Origin: Acidovorax delafieldii
GTDB lineage: Bacteria > Pseudomonadota > Gammaproteobacteria > Burkholderiales > Burkholderiaceae_C
NCBI GenBank assembly: GCA_002377855.1
Contig: DFQQ01000010.1
Coordinates: 1-64,000, forward strand
DNA: 64,000 nt
Direction of reading: 5' to 3'
Part shown: positions 1 through 9,242 of the stretch, piece by piece
Layout: every line of letters begins with the position of its first letter
Numbering within the stretch: position 1 is the first letter of the stretch
The notes under the pieces: generated by a model
Database searches by the model: none
Told to the model about the DNA's origin: nothing
The model's input: only the letters and a program-made list of their open reading frames with translations
Position numbers and translations under genes: made by a program

Positions 1-146
1 TCTTCATTCCCAAGAGCTACGGCAGCTCCATTGCACTGACTGGCGCTCCCCATGCCGCCCTGTGGACTTTCTTCGTGTTTTACCTGGTGTGCATTGCGCT
101 CACCTGGCACTACTACGCCCGAAAGAACTCGGGCATGCCTTGCTAA
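1..146 (+). CDS. narK: Nitrate/nitrite transporter NarK, C-terminal end only
   Basis: This is the last 47 codons of a gene that begins outside the window; the frame starts at base 3 and ends with TAA at 144-146. The visible protein is a final hydrophobic membrane helix (LWTFFVFYLVCIALTWHYYA) followed by a short tail. A Major Facilitator nitrate/nitrite transporter is the usual neighbour upstream of narGHJI in betaproteobacteria, and the fragment FIPKSYG...GAP fits the end of NarK proteins. The identity rests mainly on position and this short tail. The 173 bp between it and narG show no obvious terminator, so read-through into narG is possible. Confidence 0.75.
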   Translation, partial: FIPKSYGSSIALTGAPHAALWTFFVFYLVCIALTWHYYARKNSGMPC

Positions 147-319
147 AGCAGTCCCTGCGCGCAGGCCTGCCAAGCGCCGCGTAGTACGCACAGTCGCTCG
201 CCCAGTCAGGCATCGCCGCTCAACCCAATTGTTGATGAAGGAAGCGTCAAACCCACTGAGCCAACCCTCCCCCCAGACGGAACACACGCCCACGAACCCG
301 GAAAAAAAGGAGCCTCCCG

Positions 320-3300
320 ATGAGCCATTTTCTCGACCGACTGACGTACTTTTCTCAACCCCGCGAGACATTCGCAGACGGCCATGGCCGCGTCACGGGC
401 GAGGACCGGACTTGGGAGGATGCCTACCGCAATCGCTGGGCGCACGACAAGATCGTGCGCAGCACCCACGGCGTGAACTGCACGGGCAGCTGCTCGTGGA
501 AGATTTACGTCAAGGGCGGCATCGTCACCTGGGAAACCCAGCAGACCGACTACCCCCGCACCCGCCCTGATCTGCCCAACCACGAGCCCCGTGGCTGCGC
601 GCGCGGCGCCAGCTACAGCTGGTACCTGTACAGCGCCAACCGCGTGAAGTACCCCATGGTGCGCGCGCGCCTGCTGCGCGCATGGCGCGCCGCGCGGCAA
701 ACCATGGGCCCTGTTGAGGCGTGGGCCTATATCGCCGGCAACGATGCTATCCGCAAGGACTACCAGAGCATGCGAGGCCTGGGTGGGTTTGCGCGCTCCA
801 CATGGGATGAGGTCAACGAACTGATCGCAGCGGCCAATGTCCACACCATCAAAAAACATGGCCCTGACCGCATCATCGGCTTCTCGCCCATCCCGGCGAT
901 GTCGATGATTTCCTACGCGGCCGGTTCACGATACTTGAGTCTGATCGGCGGCGTGTGCATGAGTTTTTACGACTGGTACTGCGACTTGCCACCTGCCAGC
1001 CCACAGGTGTGGGGCGAGCAGACCGATGTGCCTGAATCTGCCGATTGGTACAACTCGGGCTTCATCATTGCGTGGGGCTCCAATGTGCCCCAGACGCGCA
1101 CGCCCGACGCCCACTTTTTCACCGAGGTGCGCTACAAGGGCACCAAGACCGTCGCGATCACGCCCGACTACTCCGAGGTCGCCAAGCTGGCCGACATCTG
1201 GATGAACCCCAAGCAGGGCACCGATGCTGCCGTGGCCATGGCCATGGGCCACGTCATCCTGAAAGAGTTCTACTTTCCTGACCAGGGTGAGCGCAGTGCG
1301 TATTTTGACGACTACGTGCGGCGGTACACCGACATGCCCATGTTGGTGCTGCTCAAGGAGCAGGTGCTCGACACGGGGCAGGTGGTACTCGTGCCTGACC
1401 GCTACGTGCGCGCGTCAGACCTCCCAGATGGTCTCGGCCAAGGCAACAACCCGGAGTGGAAGACCGTTGCTCTCGATGAAGCGGGCCAAATCGTGGTGCC
1501 CCAGGGGGCCATCGGTTTTCGCTGGGGGCCAGACGGACGCGCCGACCAAGGCCAGTGGAACCTTGAAGCCAAGGAAGCCCAGGAAGGCCGCCCGGTAGCC
1601 CTGCGCCTGTCGCTGCTGGAGGGCGCTACCGCGTCCACAGCGCTGACGGCGCAGGTAGGTTTTCCTTACTTCGGCGCGGCAACCACCCAGCACTTCACTG
1701 CCAACGTCCAACCGGACGTGCTGGTTCGGACGGTACCCGTGCAGCGTCTTGCGGTGGGCGGCCAAACGGCCTTGGTGGCCACCGTGTTCGACCTGCAGGT
1801 GGCGCACTACGGCATTGCACGTGGACTGCCTGGCGAGATGGCCGCCACCAGCTTTGATGACGACACGCCCTTCACGCCGGCTTGGCAGGAAAAAATCACC
1901 GGCACGCCGCGCGAACAAGTGATTGCCGTGGCCCGGCAATTCGCCGAGAACGCACACAAGACGCGTGGACGATCCATGGTCATCATCGGCGCCGCCATGA
2001 ACCACTGGTACCACAGTGACATGAATTACCGGGGTGTGGTCAACATGCTCATGATGTGCGGCTGTATCGGCCAAAGCGGCGGTGGGTGGTCGCACTATGT
2101 GGGGCAGGAAAAGCTGCGACCCCACACCGGTTGGGCCGCCCTCGCCTTTGCGCTGGACTGGATCCGCCCGCCCCGCCAGATGAACAGCACGAGCTTCTTC
2201 TACGCCCACACCGACCAGTGGCGCTACGAAAAACTGGGAATGGACGAAGTGCTGTCGCCCCTGGCCGACAAGTCCAAGTACGGCGGCAGCATGATCGACT
2301 ACAACGTGCGCGCTGAACGCATGGGCTGGCTGCCATCGGCCCCCCAGCTCAAGACCAACCCCATGCACGTGGCCAGAGATGCCGCAGCCAAAGGGATGGA
2401 CCCCAAGGATTACGTGGTGCAGTCGCTCAAGGACGGCACGCTCGCCATGAGTTGCGAGGATCCCGACCACCCCGACAACTGGCCTCGCAACATGTTCGTG
2501 TGGCGCTCCAACATCCTTGGGTCATCGGGCAAGGGGCATGAGTACTTTCTCAAGCACCTGCTGGGAACCAGCAACGGCGTGCAGGGCAAAGACCTGGGCG
2601 TGGATGACGCCAAGCCCAGCGAAGTGGTGTGGCACGAGAAGGCACCTGAAGGCAAGCTGGACCTGCTGGTCACGCTGGACTTCCGCATGAGCACGACGTG
2701 CCTGTACTCGGACATCGTGCTGCCCACGGCCACCTGGTATGAGAAGAACGACCTCAACACCAGCGACATGCACCCCTTCATTCACCCCCTCTCCACGGCG
2801 GTGGACCCGGGTTGGCAGTCTCGCAGCGACTGGGACATCTACAAAGGCTTTGCGAAGAAGTTCAGCGAAGTGTGCGTAGGGCACCTGGGGGCGGAACGCG
2901 ATGTGGTGCTGACGCCGCTCGCACACGACACACCCGCGGAGCTGGCACAACCCTTTGGCGTGTCGGAATGGGTGCGCGGCGAATGTGATCTGGTGCCCGG
3001 CAAGACCGCCCCCCAGGTGACCGTGGTAGTGCGCGATTACCCCAACGTATTCAAGCGGTTCACGGCCTTGGGGCCGCTGTTGAACAAGCTGGGCAATGGC
3101 GGCAAGGGTATAGGCTGGAACACCGACCAAGAAGTGGAGCAGTTGGGGGATCTGAACGGCACGGTGGCCGAGCCGGGCGCGACGCAGGGCATGCCGCGCA
3201 TCGAGACCGACATTGACGCTTGCGAGGTGGTGCTGCAACTGGCCCCGGAAACCAATGGGCATGTCGCCGTCAAAGCGTGGGGAGCGCTCGAAAAACAGAC

Positions 3301-4126
3301 GGGGCGGGAGCACGTGCACCTGGCGCTGCACCGCGAAGACGAGAAGATCCGCTTTCGCGACATCCAGGCGCAGCCACGCAAGATCATCAGCTCGCCCACG
3401 TGGTCGGGCCTGGAGAGTGAGAAGGTCAGCTACAACGCTGGCTATACCAACGTGCATGAACTCATCCCGTGGCGCACGCTCACGGGCCGCCAGCAGTTTT
3501 ATGTGGACCACCCGTGGATGCAGGCCTTCGGTGAAGGCTTCAGCAATTACCGTCCGCCAGTCGACCTGAAGACCACCGCCGGCATTCAGGGCATCAAGCC
3601 CAACGGGAACACCGAAATCGCACTGAACTTCATCACCCCGCACCAGAAGTGGGGCATCCACAGCACGTACACCGACAACCTGCTCATGCTGACCCTCAGC
3701 CGCGGCGGGCCCTGTGTATGGATGAGCGAAGAGGACGCGCGCAGCGCCGGCATTGTGGACAACGACTGGATCGAGCTGTTCAACCTCAACGGGGCCATTG
3801 CGGCGCGGGCCATCGTCAGCCAGCGTGTGAAGCCGGGCATGGTGATGATGTACCACGCACAGGAAAAGATCGTGAACACCCCGGGTTCGGAAATCACCGG
3901 CATGCGTGGTGGCATCCACAACTCCGTCACGCGCATCGTGCTCAAGCCCACGCACATGATCGGCGGCTATGCGCAGCTGAGCTACGCCTTCAACTACTAC
4001 GGCACTGTGGGCACCAACCGCGATGAATTCGTGGTGGTGCGCAAGATGAACCGCGTGGACTGGCTCGACACGCCCGTCGCCAACCAGCTCATCAAGCCCA
4101 CGCTCGATCAGGGGGAGACCGCATGA
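320..4126 (+). CDS. narG: Respiratory nitrate reductase alpha subunit NarG
   Basis: Catalytic subunit of the membrane-bound, cytoplasm-facing quinol:nitrate oxidoreductase, which reduces nitrate to nitrite at a Mo-bis-MGD centre. The product is 1268 residues, the normal NarG length. The FS0 [4Fe-4S] ligand set is present as His50, Cys54, Cys58 and Cys93, and the motif YDWYCDLP places the molybdenum-ligating Asp at 222, the same number as in E. coli NarG. The start is supported by an AAGGAG-type ribosome site just upstream. There is no Tat signal, as expected for NarG. It is the first gene of narGHJI; its stop lies in an ATGA that also opens a 27-codon micro-ORF leading to narH. Confidence 0.98.
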   Translation: MSHFLDRLTYFSQPRETFADGHGRVTGEDRTWEDAYRNRWAHDKIVRSTHGVNCTGSCSWKIYVKGGIVTWETQQTDYPRTRPDLPNHEPRGCARGASYSWYLYSANRVKYPMVRARLLRAWRAARQTMGPVEAWAYIAGNDAIRKDYQSMRGLGGFARSTWDEVNELIAAANVHTIKKHGPDRIIGFSPIPAMSMISYAAGSRYLSLIGGVCMSFYDWYCDLPPASPQVWGEQTDVPESADWYNSGFIIAWGSNVPQTRTPDAHFFTEVRYKGTKTVAITPDYSEVAKLADIWMNPKQGTDAAVAMAMGHVILKEFYFPDQGERSAYFDDYVRRYTDMPMLVLLKEQVLDTGQVVLVPDRYVRASDLPDGLGQGNNPEWKTVALDEAGQIVVPQGAIGFRWGPDGRADQGQWNLEAKEAQEGRPVALRLSLLEGATASTALTAQVGFPYFGAATTQHFTANVQPDVLVRTVPVQRLAVGGQTALVATVFDLQVAHYGIARGLPGEMAATSFDDDTPFTPAWQEKITGTPREQVIAVARQFAENAHKTRGRSMVIIGAAMNHWYHSDMNYRGVVNMLMMCGCIGQSGGGWSHYVGQEKLRPHTGWAALAFALDWIRPPRQMNSTSFFYAHTDQWRYEKLGMDEVLSPLADKSKYGGSMIDYNVRAERMGWLPSAPQLKTNPMHVARDAAAKGMDPKDYVVQSLKDGTLAMSCEDPDHPDNWPRNMFVWRSNILGSSGKGHEYFLKHLLGTSNGVQGKDLGVDDAKPSEVVWHEKAPEGKLDLLVTLDFRMSTTCLYSDIVLPTATWYEKNDLNTSDMHPFIHPLSTAVDPGWQSRSDWDIYKGFAKKFSEVCVGHLGAERDVVLTPLAHDTPAELAQPFGVSEWVRGECDLVPGKTAPQVTVVVRDYPNVFKRFTALGPLLNKLGNGGKGIGWNTDQEVEQLGDLNGTVAEPGATQGMPRIETDIDACEVVLQLAPETNGHVAVKAWGALEKQTGREHVHLALHREDEKIRFRDIQAQPRKIISSPTWSGLESEKVSYNAGYTNVHELIPWRTLTGRQQFYVDHPWMQAFGEGFSNYRPPVDLKTTAGIQGIKPNGNTEIALNFITPHQKWGIHSTYTDNLLMLTLSRGGPCVWMSEEDARSAGIVDNDWIELFNLNGAIAARAIVSQRVKPGMVMMYHAQEKIVNTPGSEITGMRGGIHNSVTRIVLKPTHMIGGYAQLSYAFNYYGTVGTNRDEFVVVRKMNRVDWLDTPVANQLIKPTLDQGETA

Positions 4127-4206
4127 ACGCCGCCTGCCCACTTTGCTCATCGCGCCCTGCCGGGCGAACAACATCCGCAGCCACTTTGCACAAGGAGCCA
4201 GCATGA
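4123..4206 (+). CDS. Possible 27-residue coupling micro-ORF between narG and narH
   Basis: The ATG at 4123 overlaps the narG stop as ATGA. The frame then runs for 27 codons and its TGA overlaps the narH start at 4203 as a second ATGA. The peptide begins MNAACPLCSS and carries one CxxC pair. It matches no family I recognise and may be only a translational coupling device or chance. Its last codons contain the narH ribosome site (AAGGAG), so ribosomes finishing it would reach the narH start. No ribosome site of its own is obvious beyond the end of narG. Confidence 0.3.
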   Translation: MNAACPLCSSRPAGRTTSAATLHKEPA

Positions 4207-5726
4207 AAATTCGCGCACAAATCGGCATGGTGCTGAACCTGGACAAGTGCATTGGTTGCCACACCTGTTCCGTCACCTGCAAGAACGTCTGGACCAGTCG
4301 CCCCGGCATGGAATACGCCTGGTTCAACAATGTGGAAAGCAAGCCCGGCATTGGCTACCCCAAGGACTGGGAAAACCAAGACCGCTGGAACGGCGGCTGG
4401 GAACGCAGGGCCGACGGCACCATCCAGCCGCGCCAGGGGGCCAAGTGGAAGATGCTCATGCGCATCTTTGCCAACCCCAACCTGCCCGAGATCGACGACT
4501 ACTACGAGCCCTTCACCTTCGATTACGCCCATCTGCAGTCTGCACCCGAGATGCGCACAGCGCCCACCGCCCGCGCGCGCAGCCTCATCACCGGCCAGCA
4601 AATGGACAAGATCGTGTGGGGCCCCAATTGGGAAGAAATTCTGGGGGGCGAGTTCAGCAAGCGCAGCATGGACACGAACTTTGACGACATCCAGAAGCAG
4701 ATGTACGCGGAATTCGAGAACTCGTTCATGATTTATCTGCCACGGTTGTGCGAGCACTGCCTGAACCCGTCGTGCGTGGCGTCGTGCCCCAGCGGCTCGA
4801 TCTACAAGCGTGAGGAAGACGGCATCGTGCTGATCGACCAGGACAAGTGCCGCGGCTGGCGCATGTGCGTGAGCGGCTGCCCCTACAAAAAGATCTACTA
4901 CAACTGGAAGAGTGGCAAGGCCGAGAAATGCATCTTCTGCTACCCCCGCATCGAGGCCGGCCAACCCACGGTGTGCTCCGAGACTTGCGTGGGCCGCATC
5001 CGCTATCTGGGCGTGCTGCTGTATGACGCAGACCGCATCCAGCAAGCCGCCAGCGTGGAGCGTGACCGCGACCTGTACCAGGCGCAGCTCGACATCTTCC
5101 TGGATCCGAACGATCCCGATGTGATCCGCCAGGCGCGGGTAGACGGTATTCCCGACAGTTGGATGGAAGCCGCGCGCAAGAGCCCGGTCTACAAGATGGC
5201 AGTGCAGTGGAAGGTAGCTCTGCCCCTGCACCCGGAATTCCGCACGCTGCCCATGGTCTGGTATGTACCGCCGCTGTCACCCATCAGCGCCGCAGCCAAC
5301 GCGGGCCACCTGGGTGTCAACGGCCATATCCCGGACGTGAGCCAACTGCGCATTCCGGTCAAGTACCTCGCCAATCTGCTCACGGCCGGCGACACAGCGC
5401 CCGTAGTGCGGGCCCTGGAGCGCATGCTGGCCATGCGGTCGTACCAGCGCAGCAAGCACATTGATGAGCAGGAAAACCTGGAAGTGCTGCAACAGGTGGG
5501 GCTGACCCAGCGCGAGGTGGAGGACATGTACCACGTGATGGCCATTGCCAACTATGAAGACCGTTTCGTGATACCCACCGCGCACCGCGAGTACGCCGAG
5601 AACGCCTTCAACGTGCGGGGCGGCTGCGGGTTCAGCTTTGGCAACGGCTGCTCTGACGGGGTGAGCGATGTGAGCCTGTTTGGTGTGGAGAAAAAACGCA
5701 CCATCCCGATCAAGGCGGAGATCTGA
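4203..5726 (+). CDS. narH: Respiratory nitrate reductase beta subunit NarH
   Basis: Iron-sulfur electron-transfer subunit carrying electrons from the NarI haems to NarG. The product is 507 residues (E. coli NarH is about 512). Ferredoxin-like cysteine groups are visible: Cys16/19/22/26, Cys183/186/191/195, and a group starting at Cys216 in which CRGWRMC has Trp219 where a fourth cysteine would stand. That Trp is the hallmark of the [3Fe-4S] cluster in NarH. I chose the ATG at 4203 over an upstream in-frame start because MKIRAQIGMV is the conserved NarH N-terminus and AAGGAG lies just upstream. The narJ start follows the stop by 2 bases. Confidence 0.98.
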   Translation: MKIRAQIGMVLNLDKCIGCHTCSVTCKNVWTSRPGMEYAWFNNVESKPGIGYPKDWENQDRWNGGWERRADGTIQPRQGAKWKMLMRIFANPNLPEIDDYYEPFTFDYAHLQSAPEMRTAPTARARSLITGQQMDKIVWGPNWEEILGGEFSKRSMDTNFDDIQKQMYAEFENSFMIYLPRLCEHCLNPSCVASCPSGSIYKREEDGIVLIDQDKCRGWRMCVSGCPYKKIYYNWKSGKAEKCIFCYPRIEAGQPTVCSETCVGRIRYLGVLLYDADRIQQAASVERDRDLYQAQLDIFLDPNDPDVIRQARVDGIPDSWMEAARKSPVYKMAVQWKVALPLHPEFRTLPMVWYVPPLSPISAAANAGHLGVNGHIPDVSQLRIPVKYLANLLTAGDTAPVVRALERMLAMRSYQRSKHIDEQENLEVLQQVGLTQREVEDMYHVMAIANYEDRFVIPTAHREYAENAFNVRGGCGFSFGNGCSDGVSDVSLFGVEKKRTIPIKAEI

Positions 5727-5728
5727 CC

Positions 5729-6454
5729 ATGCAACAAACACCCCCTCGCCCCACCCCGGGCTCATCGGCAGCACAACGGCCCGGAGCCATCACGTTGCGC
5801 GTGCTGTCCGCCCTGCTGACGTACCCCGAGGACCAGCTCCGAGCGCATTACAGCGAATTCACCGCGCTGCTGGCTGCTGATGAGGTGCTTTCGCGCAGCC
5901 GCCGTAGCGAGATCGACGCGTTCGTGCAGCAATTGCAGCGGACGGACGCACTCGACGCTGAATCCGCCTATGTGGAGCTTTTCGACCGCGGGCGTGCCAC
6001 GTCACTGCACCTGTTTGAGCACGTGCACGGTGACTCGCGCGACCGCGGCCAGGCCATGATCGACTTGGGCGAAACGTACGCCAAAGCCGGGCTGATGCTC
6101 AACGAAGGCGAGTTGCCCGACTACCTGCCAGCGGTGCTGGAGTTTGCTTCCACGCAGCCCACGCGCGGCGCCAAAGACTTCCTGGGCGAAATCGCGCACC
6201 TGCTCAACGCAATGCTCGCAGCCCTGCGCGAACGGCAAAGCGGCTATGCCTGCGTGATAGCGGCCTTGCTGGACATGGCGGGGCACAAGGCGCAACCCGT
6301 CCCCATCGCCATCGAGCCAGACATGGACGACAGCTGGGCGGAACCACCAGCTTTTGACGGGTGCTCTACCGCAGGCCAGGCCCGGCTTGGCCAGCCGCAA
6401 CCCATTCACATCGTCCGCAAAACCCCACCCTCAGCCCAAGGAGCCAACCCATGA
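5729..6454 (+). CDS. narJ: Nitrate reductase assembly chaperone NarJ
   Basis: System-specific chaperone of the TorD/NarJ/DmsD family, needed for cofactor insertion into NarG and for docking NarGH to NarI; it is not part of the final enzyme. The product is 241 residues. A typical NarJ core (LRVLSALLTYPEDQL, then the helix ELFDRGRATSLHLFEHVHGD) is visible at about residues 25-110. The C-terminal 60 residues are acidic and then proline-rich. It lies 2 bases after narH and overlaps narI by an ATGA at 6451-6454, so translation of the operon appears coupled here. Confidence 0.95.
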   Translation: MQQTPPRPTPGSSAAQRPGAITLRVLSALLTYPEDQLRAHYSEFTALLAADEVLSRSRRSEIDAFVQQLQRTDALDAESAYVELFDRGRATSLHLFEHVHGDSRDRGQAMIDLGETYAKAGLMLNEGELPDYLPAVLEFASTQPTRGAKDFLGEIAHLLNAMLAALRERQSGYACVIAALLDMAGHKAQPVPIAIEPDMDDSWAEPPAFDGCSTAGQARLGQPQPIHIVRKTPPSAQGANP

Positions 6455-7230
6455 CTACGCTGCATGGCTTTCTGTTCCAGGTGTATCCCTACATCTGCTT
6501 CGCGGTTTTTTTGATCGGCAGCCTGATCCGTTTTGATCAGAACCAGTACAGCTGGAAGAGCGATTCGTCGCAAATGCTGCGCTCGGGCTTGCTCAAGTGG
6601 GGCAGCAACCTGTTTCACTACAGCATCCTCTTCCTGTTCGTGGGCCATCTGGTCGGGCTGTTTACCCCGCATTCGGTGTACGGCATCTTCATGAGCGCAT
6701 CCACCAAACAATTGTTGGCGGTTTCTGCGGGGGGCGTGGCCGGAGCCGTGTGCTTTGTGGGCCTGACCATGCTGCTGTACCGCAGGGTGTTTGATCCGCG
6801 CATCCGCCACACCAGCCACTCCACGGATATTGCCGTGCTGCTGGTGCTGTGGGTGCAGCTGTCGCTGGGTCTGATGACGCTGCCGCAGTCGCTGCAACAT
6901 TCCGACGGCAGTGCCATGCTGATCCTGGCCGACTGGGCCCAGCGCATCATCACGCTGCGCCCAGTGGATTCCACCGCCATCGCCGCGCTGCACTGGTCCT
7001 TTCAGGTCCATATTGTGTTGGGCGTGACGATCTTCTTGCTGTTCCCATTCAGCCGCCTGGTGCATGTATGGAGCGGCTTCGCCACCATCGGCTTTCTGTT
7101 CAGGCCCCACCAGGTGGTGCGATCCAGGCGCTTGAACGTTCCGCCCGGCCAGAACCTGCCAGGCCAACCCAGCGCCGTGCCCTCGCCCACCGTGGGCGAC
7201 GCCATCGACAACCCGACCGCCTCCCGCTGA
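6451..7230 (+). CDS. narI: Respiratory nitrate reductase gamma subunit NarI (cytochrome b)
   Basis: Membrane subunit that oxidises quinol and passes electrons through two b-type haems to NarH. The product is 259 residues with about five transmembrane helices. His56, His66, His187 and His205 fall at exactly the positions of the four haem-ligating histidines of E. coli NarI. After the last helix it carries a proline-rich tail of about 35 residues, longer than in the 225-residue enteric protein. The ATG at 6451 is set by the ATGA overlap with narJ and by the conserved beginning MTTLHGFLFQVYPYI; an upstream in-frame start would run through the narJ end. Confidence 0.97.
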   Translation: MTTLHGFLFQVYPYICFAVFLIGSLIRFDQNQYSWKSDSSQMLRSGLLKWGSNLFHYSILFLFVGHLVGLFTPHSVYGIFMSASTKQLLAVSAGGVAGAVCFVGLTMLLYRRVFDPRIRHTSHSTDIAVLLVLWVQLSLGLMTLPQSLQHSDGSAMLILADWAQRIITLRPVDSTAIAALHWSFQVHIVLGVTIFLLFPFSRLVHVWSGFATIGFLFRPHQVVRSRRLNVPPGQNLPGQPSAVPSPTVGDAIDNPTASR

Positions 7231-7247
7231 CGCGGTGGAGATTCTTC

Positions 7248-8030
7248 ATGCAGACAGCTTTTACAGCCACCATTGCCCGCGTCAACGGCGTCGCGCTGAA
7301 CGCGGAGGACGAAGCGATCACCGAAGAAGAACTGCGCCAACGCGCCTGCACCGAATTGCTCCGCCAGGCAGCGCAGCGCGACGGGCTGCTCAGCCGCCAC
7401 GATCCTGCGCCTGCGGCAGGGGCCGTCAGTGAGGCCGCTTCGCAGGCCATCGAGGCGTGGCTGGAAAAAAACCTCCAGATACCCGAGCCCACGGAAGAAG
7501 CCTGCCGCCGCCACCACGCCGCACATGCCGCTCAGTACCGGCCTGGTGAACGGGTGCGCATGCGGCACATTCTGTTTGCGGTCACGCCCGGCGTGGATGT
7601 GCGAGCGCTGCGCTCGCGCGCAGAGGCCTGCCTGCTCGACGTGCGCTGCCATGACGGCACCGGCGCGGACGCTTTCGACAAGTCGGCAAGGGAGCTGTCC
7701 AACTGCCCCACGGGCGCACAGGGCGGGGACCTGGGCTGGACACGTGCAGAGGAATGCGCCCCGGAGATGGCACGCGATATTTTTGGCCGTGCGGAAATCG
7801 GTGTGCTGCCGCGGCTGGTGCACAGCCGATTCGGATTACACGTTGTAGAGGTAATCGAACGCGAGGCGGGAACCGAGACGCCGTTTGAGGCGGTGCGCGG
7901 TGCCGTTCAACATGCCCTGCGCCAGCAGGCCTGGGTCACGGCCCTGCGCCAGTGCCTGCAGCTGCTGGCCGCTGAGGCTGAAGTGGAGGGCGTTACGCTG
8001 GATGCGGCCGCGTCACCGCTGGTGCAGTAG
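7248..8030 (+). CDS. PpiC/parvulin-type peptidyl-prolyl isomerase of the nar operon
   Basis: Cytoplasmic parvulin-like prolyl isomerase of 260 residues. An N-terminal helical region (1-98) precedes a rotamase domain at about 100-215 with RMRHILF, CPTGAQGGDLGW and HSRFGLHVVEVIERE, all typical PpiC signatures. No signal peptide is visible, so it resembles NifM rather than periplasmic SurA/PpiD. It lies 17 bp after narI on the same strand. A PpiC gene in this place is common in nar operons of pseudomonads and betaproteobacteria, which suggests a role in nitrate reductase maturation; that role is inferred. The start MQTAFTATIARVNG was chosen because longer in-frame options lie inside narI. Confidence 0.88.
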   Translation: MQTAFTATIARVNGVALNAEDEAITEEELRQRACTELLRQAAQRDGLLSRHDPAPAAGAVSEAASQAIEAWLEKNLQIPEPTEEACRRHHAAHAAQYRPGERVRMRHILFAVTPGVDVRALRSRAEACLLDVRCHDGTGADAFDKSARELSNCPTGAQGGDLGWTRAEECAPEMARDIFGRAEIGVLPRLVHSRFGLHVVEVIEREAGTETPFEAVRGAVQHALRQQAWVTALRQCLQLLAAEAEVEGVTLDAAASPLVQ

Positions 8031-8065
8031 CTTCCAGGCGGCCCAGGCAGGACCGACCTGTTCAT

Positions 8066-8088
8066 ACCTGCCCGAGGCACCGGCAGGT
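8066..8088. terminator. Weak hairpin between convergent genes
   Basis: A 7 bp stem (ACCTGCC at 8066-8072 with GGCAGGT at 8082-8088) sits between the convergent ends of the prolyl isomerase and the HD-GYP gene. There is no T tract, so it would be at best a weak or Rho-assisted terminator. Confidence 0.3.
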
Positions 8089-9219
8089 CTAGGCCGGATC
8101 GGGGTACTTCATAGCGATATTGCGGAAGTCTTCTGCGATCTCGACAAAGGCGTCCACCATGTCGGGGTCAAAATGGGTTCCCTTGCCTTTGACAATGGTG
8201 CTGCAGGCTTGGTCATGCGAGAAAGCCACCTTGTACACACGTTTGTTGATGAGCGCGTCGTACACATCGGCCACCGCCATCAGCCGGGCTGACACGGGGA
8301 TGTCGTCCCCGGCCAGGCCCTGGGGATACCCGCTCCCATCCCACTTTTCCTGGTGGCTGTACGCGATTTCCTTGGAAACACTCAAGAACGCCACGCGCAT
8401 GCCCAGCCGACGCTCCGCGTCTTCAATGGCGTTGCGGCCGAGCGTTGTGTGGGTCTTCATCACTTCGAACTCTTCCACCGTCAACTTACCCGGCTTGAGA
8501 AGGATGCTGTCGGGGATGCCGATCTTGCCAATGTCGTGCAGTGGCGCGGACTTGTACAGCAACTCGATCATGCGCTCGTTCAGCACGGCCTCGAACCTTG
8601 GGTGGTTGCGCAGGCGTTCCGCCAGTGCCTTCACATACAGCTGGGTGCGGCGGATGTGGTTGCCGGTTTCGTTGTCGCGCGTTTCTGCCAGCGAGGTCAT
8701 GGCCATGATGGTCACGTCCTGAATGGCCTGCACCTCCAGCGTGCGCAGCGCCACCTCGCGCTCCAGATAGGCGCTTTTGTCGCGTAAGAAGTCGGCCGTG
8801 GCCTTGAGCGCAAGATGCGTGTTGACCCGCGCCAGCAGGATGGGAGGGCTGATGGGCTTGGTGATGTAATCCACCGCGCCAAGGGCCAGACCCATGCGTT
8901 CGTCGTCCGGGTCCGAACGGGCTGTCAGAAAGATCACGGGAATGTCTCGTGTGGCCGGAGCGGCCTTGAGCCGGCGACACACCTCGTAGCCGTCCAGCCC
9001 CGGCATCATGATGTCCAACAGCACCAGGTCTGGTGGCGCATCGGACATCGCGATCTTCAGCGCCTTCTCTCCACTGTTGGCCACCTTCACCATGAAATGG
9101 TCACGCAGCAACGCCCCCATCAATGTGAGGTTCTCGGGCGTGTCGTCCACCACCAGCACGGTGGCGATGTGCTTGTCCACCAGGGTGGATGAGTTCACGG
9201 CAAAAGGCGCTTGTTCCAT
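8089..9219 (-). CDS. Response regulator with receiver and HD-GYP c-di-GMP phosphodiesterase domains
   Basis: The product is 376 residues. A receiver domain fills residues 20-140, with the phospho-acceptor Asp69 in LVLLDIMMPG. An HD-GYP domain covers about 170-370, with LHDIGKIGIPD and EKWDGSGYPQGL. These enzymes degrade cyclic-di-GMP and are switched by phosphorylation (RpfG type). The usual HH before the GYP block reads HQ here, a variant common in this subfamily that may not abolish activity. Its start is 23 bp from the stop of the large hybrid kinase upstream, so the two are probably co-transcribed and the kinase is its likely partner. Confidence 0.92.
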   Translation of the reverse strand: MEQAPFAVNSSTLVDKHIATVLVVDDTPENLTLMGALLRDHFMVKVANSGEKALKIAMSDAPPDLVLLDIMMPGLDGYEVCRRLKAAPATRDIPVIFLTARSDPDDERMGLALGAVDYITKPISPPILLARVNTHLALKATADFLRDKSAYLEREVALRTLEVQAIQDVTIMAMTSLAETRDNETGNHIRRTQLYVKALAERLRNHPRFEAVLNERMIELLYKSAPLHDIGKIGIPDSILLKPGKLTVEEFEVMKTHTTLGRNAIEDAERRLGMRVAFLSVSKEIAYSHQEKWDGSGYPQGLAGDDIPVSARLMAVADVYDALINKRVYKVAFSHDQACSTIVKGKGTHFDPDMVDAFVEIAEDFRNIAMKYPDPA

Positions 9220-9242
9220 GGCATTCCTGCGAAGTACACCGT

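Noticed and set aside
225..290. FNR-type site upstream of narG (TTGATG...GTCAA)
   Set aside because: The half-sites are too far apart (8 bases rather than 4) and imperfect.
2522..4351. A 609-codon - strand frame opposite narG
   Set aside because: Antisense shadow of narG with no recognisable domain and no ribosome site.
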